A stretch of DNA of 64,000 bases from Diphasiastrum complanatum (lineage: Eukaryota; Streptophyta; Lycopodiopsida; Lycopodiales; Lycopodiaceae). The notes beneath the pieces were generated by a model. That model saw only the letters and a program-made list of their open reading frames with translations. It was not told the origin of the DNA and ran no database searches. Every line of letters begins with the position of its first letter. Positions within the stretch are counted from its first letter, which is position 1. The DNA lies in NCBI GenBank assembly GCA_029204225.1, contig CM055096.1:68050370-68114369 (forward strand). Direction: 5' to 3'. Position numbers and translations under genes: made by a program. Below are positions 63,695 to 64,000 of this stretch, in pieces.

Positions 63695-64000
63695 GGGTTT
63701 GACATAATCCTAGACTTGGATACACGATACTCCAGTGCTCAAGATTATTGGTTACGCCACGTCATTCCGGACGAGGCCAGTAAGGTAGTTAATAACCTTG
63801 TGAGGCCCAAACACACTAATTGGAGTTAGTACATGGTTTAGGACAGTCAATGCATGTGTAGAGTATCAATAGCAAATGGAATTTCTCAATTGGGGAGTTT
63901 AGGCCTTGCATGACTATATGCACAGGAAGGACTCGGGCCTATATAGACCTTGTAAATTCGTCCTACTCCATCATTTCTTGTGGTGATTCATTGCTAGGTC
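63695..64000 (+). repeat. LTR fragment, family A, inverted relative to the window start
   Basis: The reverse complement of this stretch matches about 66-400: CAATGAATCA, a CTATATAGG core, TCTACACATGCAT, TTAGTGTGTT, TGACGTGGC and GTATCCAAG occur in the same order. The LTR continues beyond the window. Confidence 0.65.

Noticed and set aside
1-64000. CRISPR arrays, operons, ribosomal or transfer RNA genes
   Set aside because: None seen. The content is plant nuclear DNA, and the regular repeats found are micro- and minisatellites or transposon duplications.

Overview
The window is nuclear DNA of a vascular plant. The evidence is two plant genes with GT-AG introns, plant-type Ty1/Copia and Ty3/Gypsy retrotransposons primed by initiator-tRNA-Met, and a short array of the CCCTAAA telomere heptamer. 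Most of the window is retrotransposon debris. One gene has introns of 8.9 kb and 6.0 kb filled with transposons, and long C runs sit next to CT repeats. Together these suggest a large genome such as a fern or gymnosperm. I lean towards a fern, but this is an inference and the sequence does not prove it.

Two host genes look intact. The first (6600-5152, minus) has three exons and encodes a 349-residue 2-oxoglutarate/Fe(II) dioxygenase of the plant DOXC class (flavanone-3-hydroxylase/DMR6-like/JOX-like) with all metal and 2-oxoglutarate ligands present. The second (42037-58023, plus) has five exons and encodes a 179-residue RSZ-type SR splicing factor: RRM, one CCHC zinc knuckle and an RS tail. 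Its intron 2 holds a chromovirus remnant, a probable hAT MITE, microsatellites and a perfect 77-bp duplication. Its intron 3 holds an antisense Copia element.

Layout: 1-5151 LTR fragments and a Copia integrase scrap; 5152-6711 dioxygenase gene and its GA/G-rich upstream; 6712-8640 a GC-rich hairpin and unassigned coding-like minus-strand DNA; 8641-14165 decayed minus-strand Gypsy with PBS and 5' LTR; 14166-16160 small Gypsy and Copia scraps; 16170-22190 two Copia elements joined head to head; 22190-26030 decayed minus-strand chromovirus; 26036-31236 a plus-strand Copia with both LTRs truncated; 31333-38802 LTR pieces and a minus-strand Gypsy with gag to integrase zinc finger; 38803-40286 a longer LTR of the plus-strand Copia family; 40287-41300 a LINE scrap; 42037-58023 the SR gene; 58100-64000 Gypsy/Copia scraps, a 987-bp tandem duplication and a closing LTR fragment inverted relative to the one at the window start.

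The two genes have no evident functional link. I found no convincing new gene system. The most notable structures are four exact telomere heptamers inside a Copia integrase, an intronic hAT MITE with 8-bp target duplications, the 987-bp duplication built of smaller direct and inverted units, hairpins in LTRs, and a stem-loop just upstream of the SR start codon.
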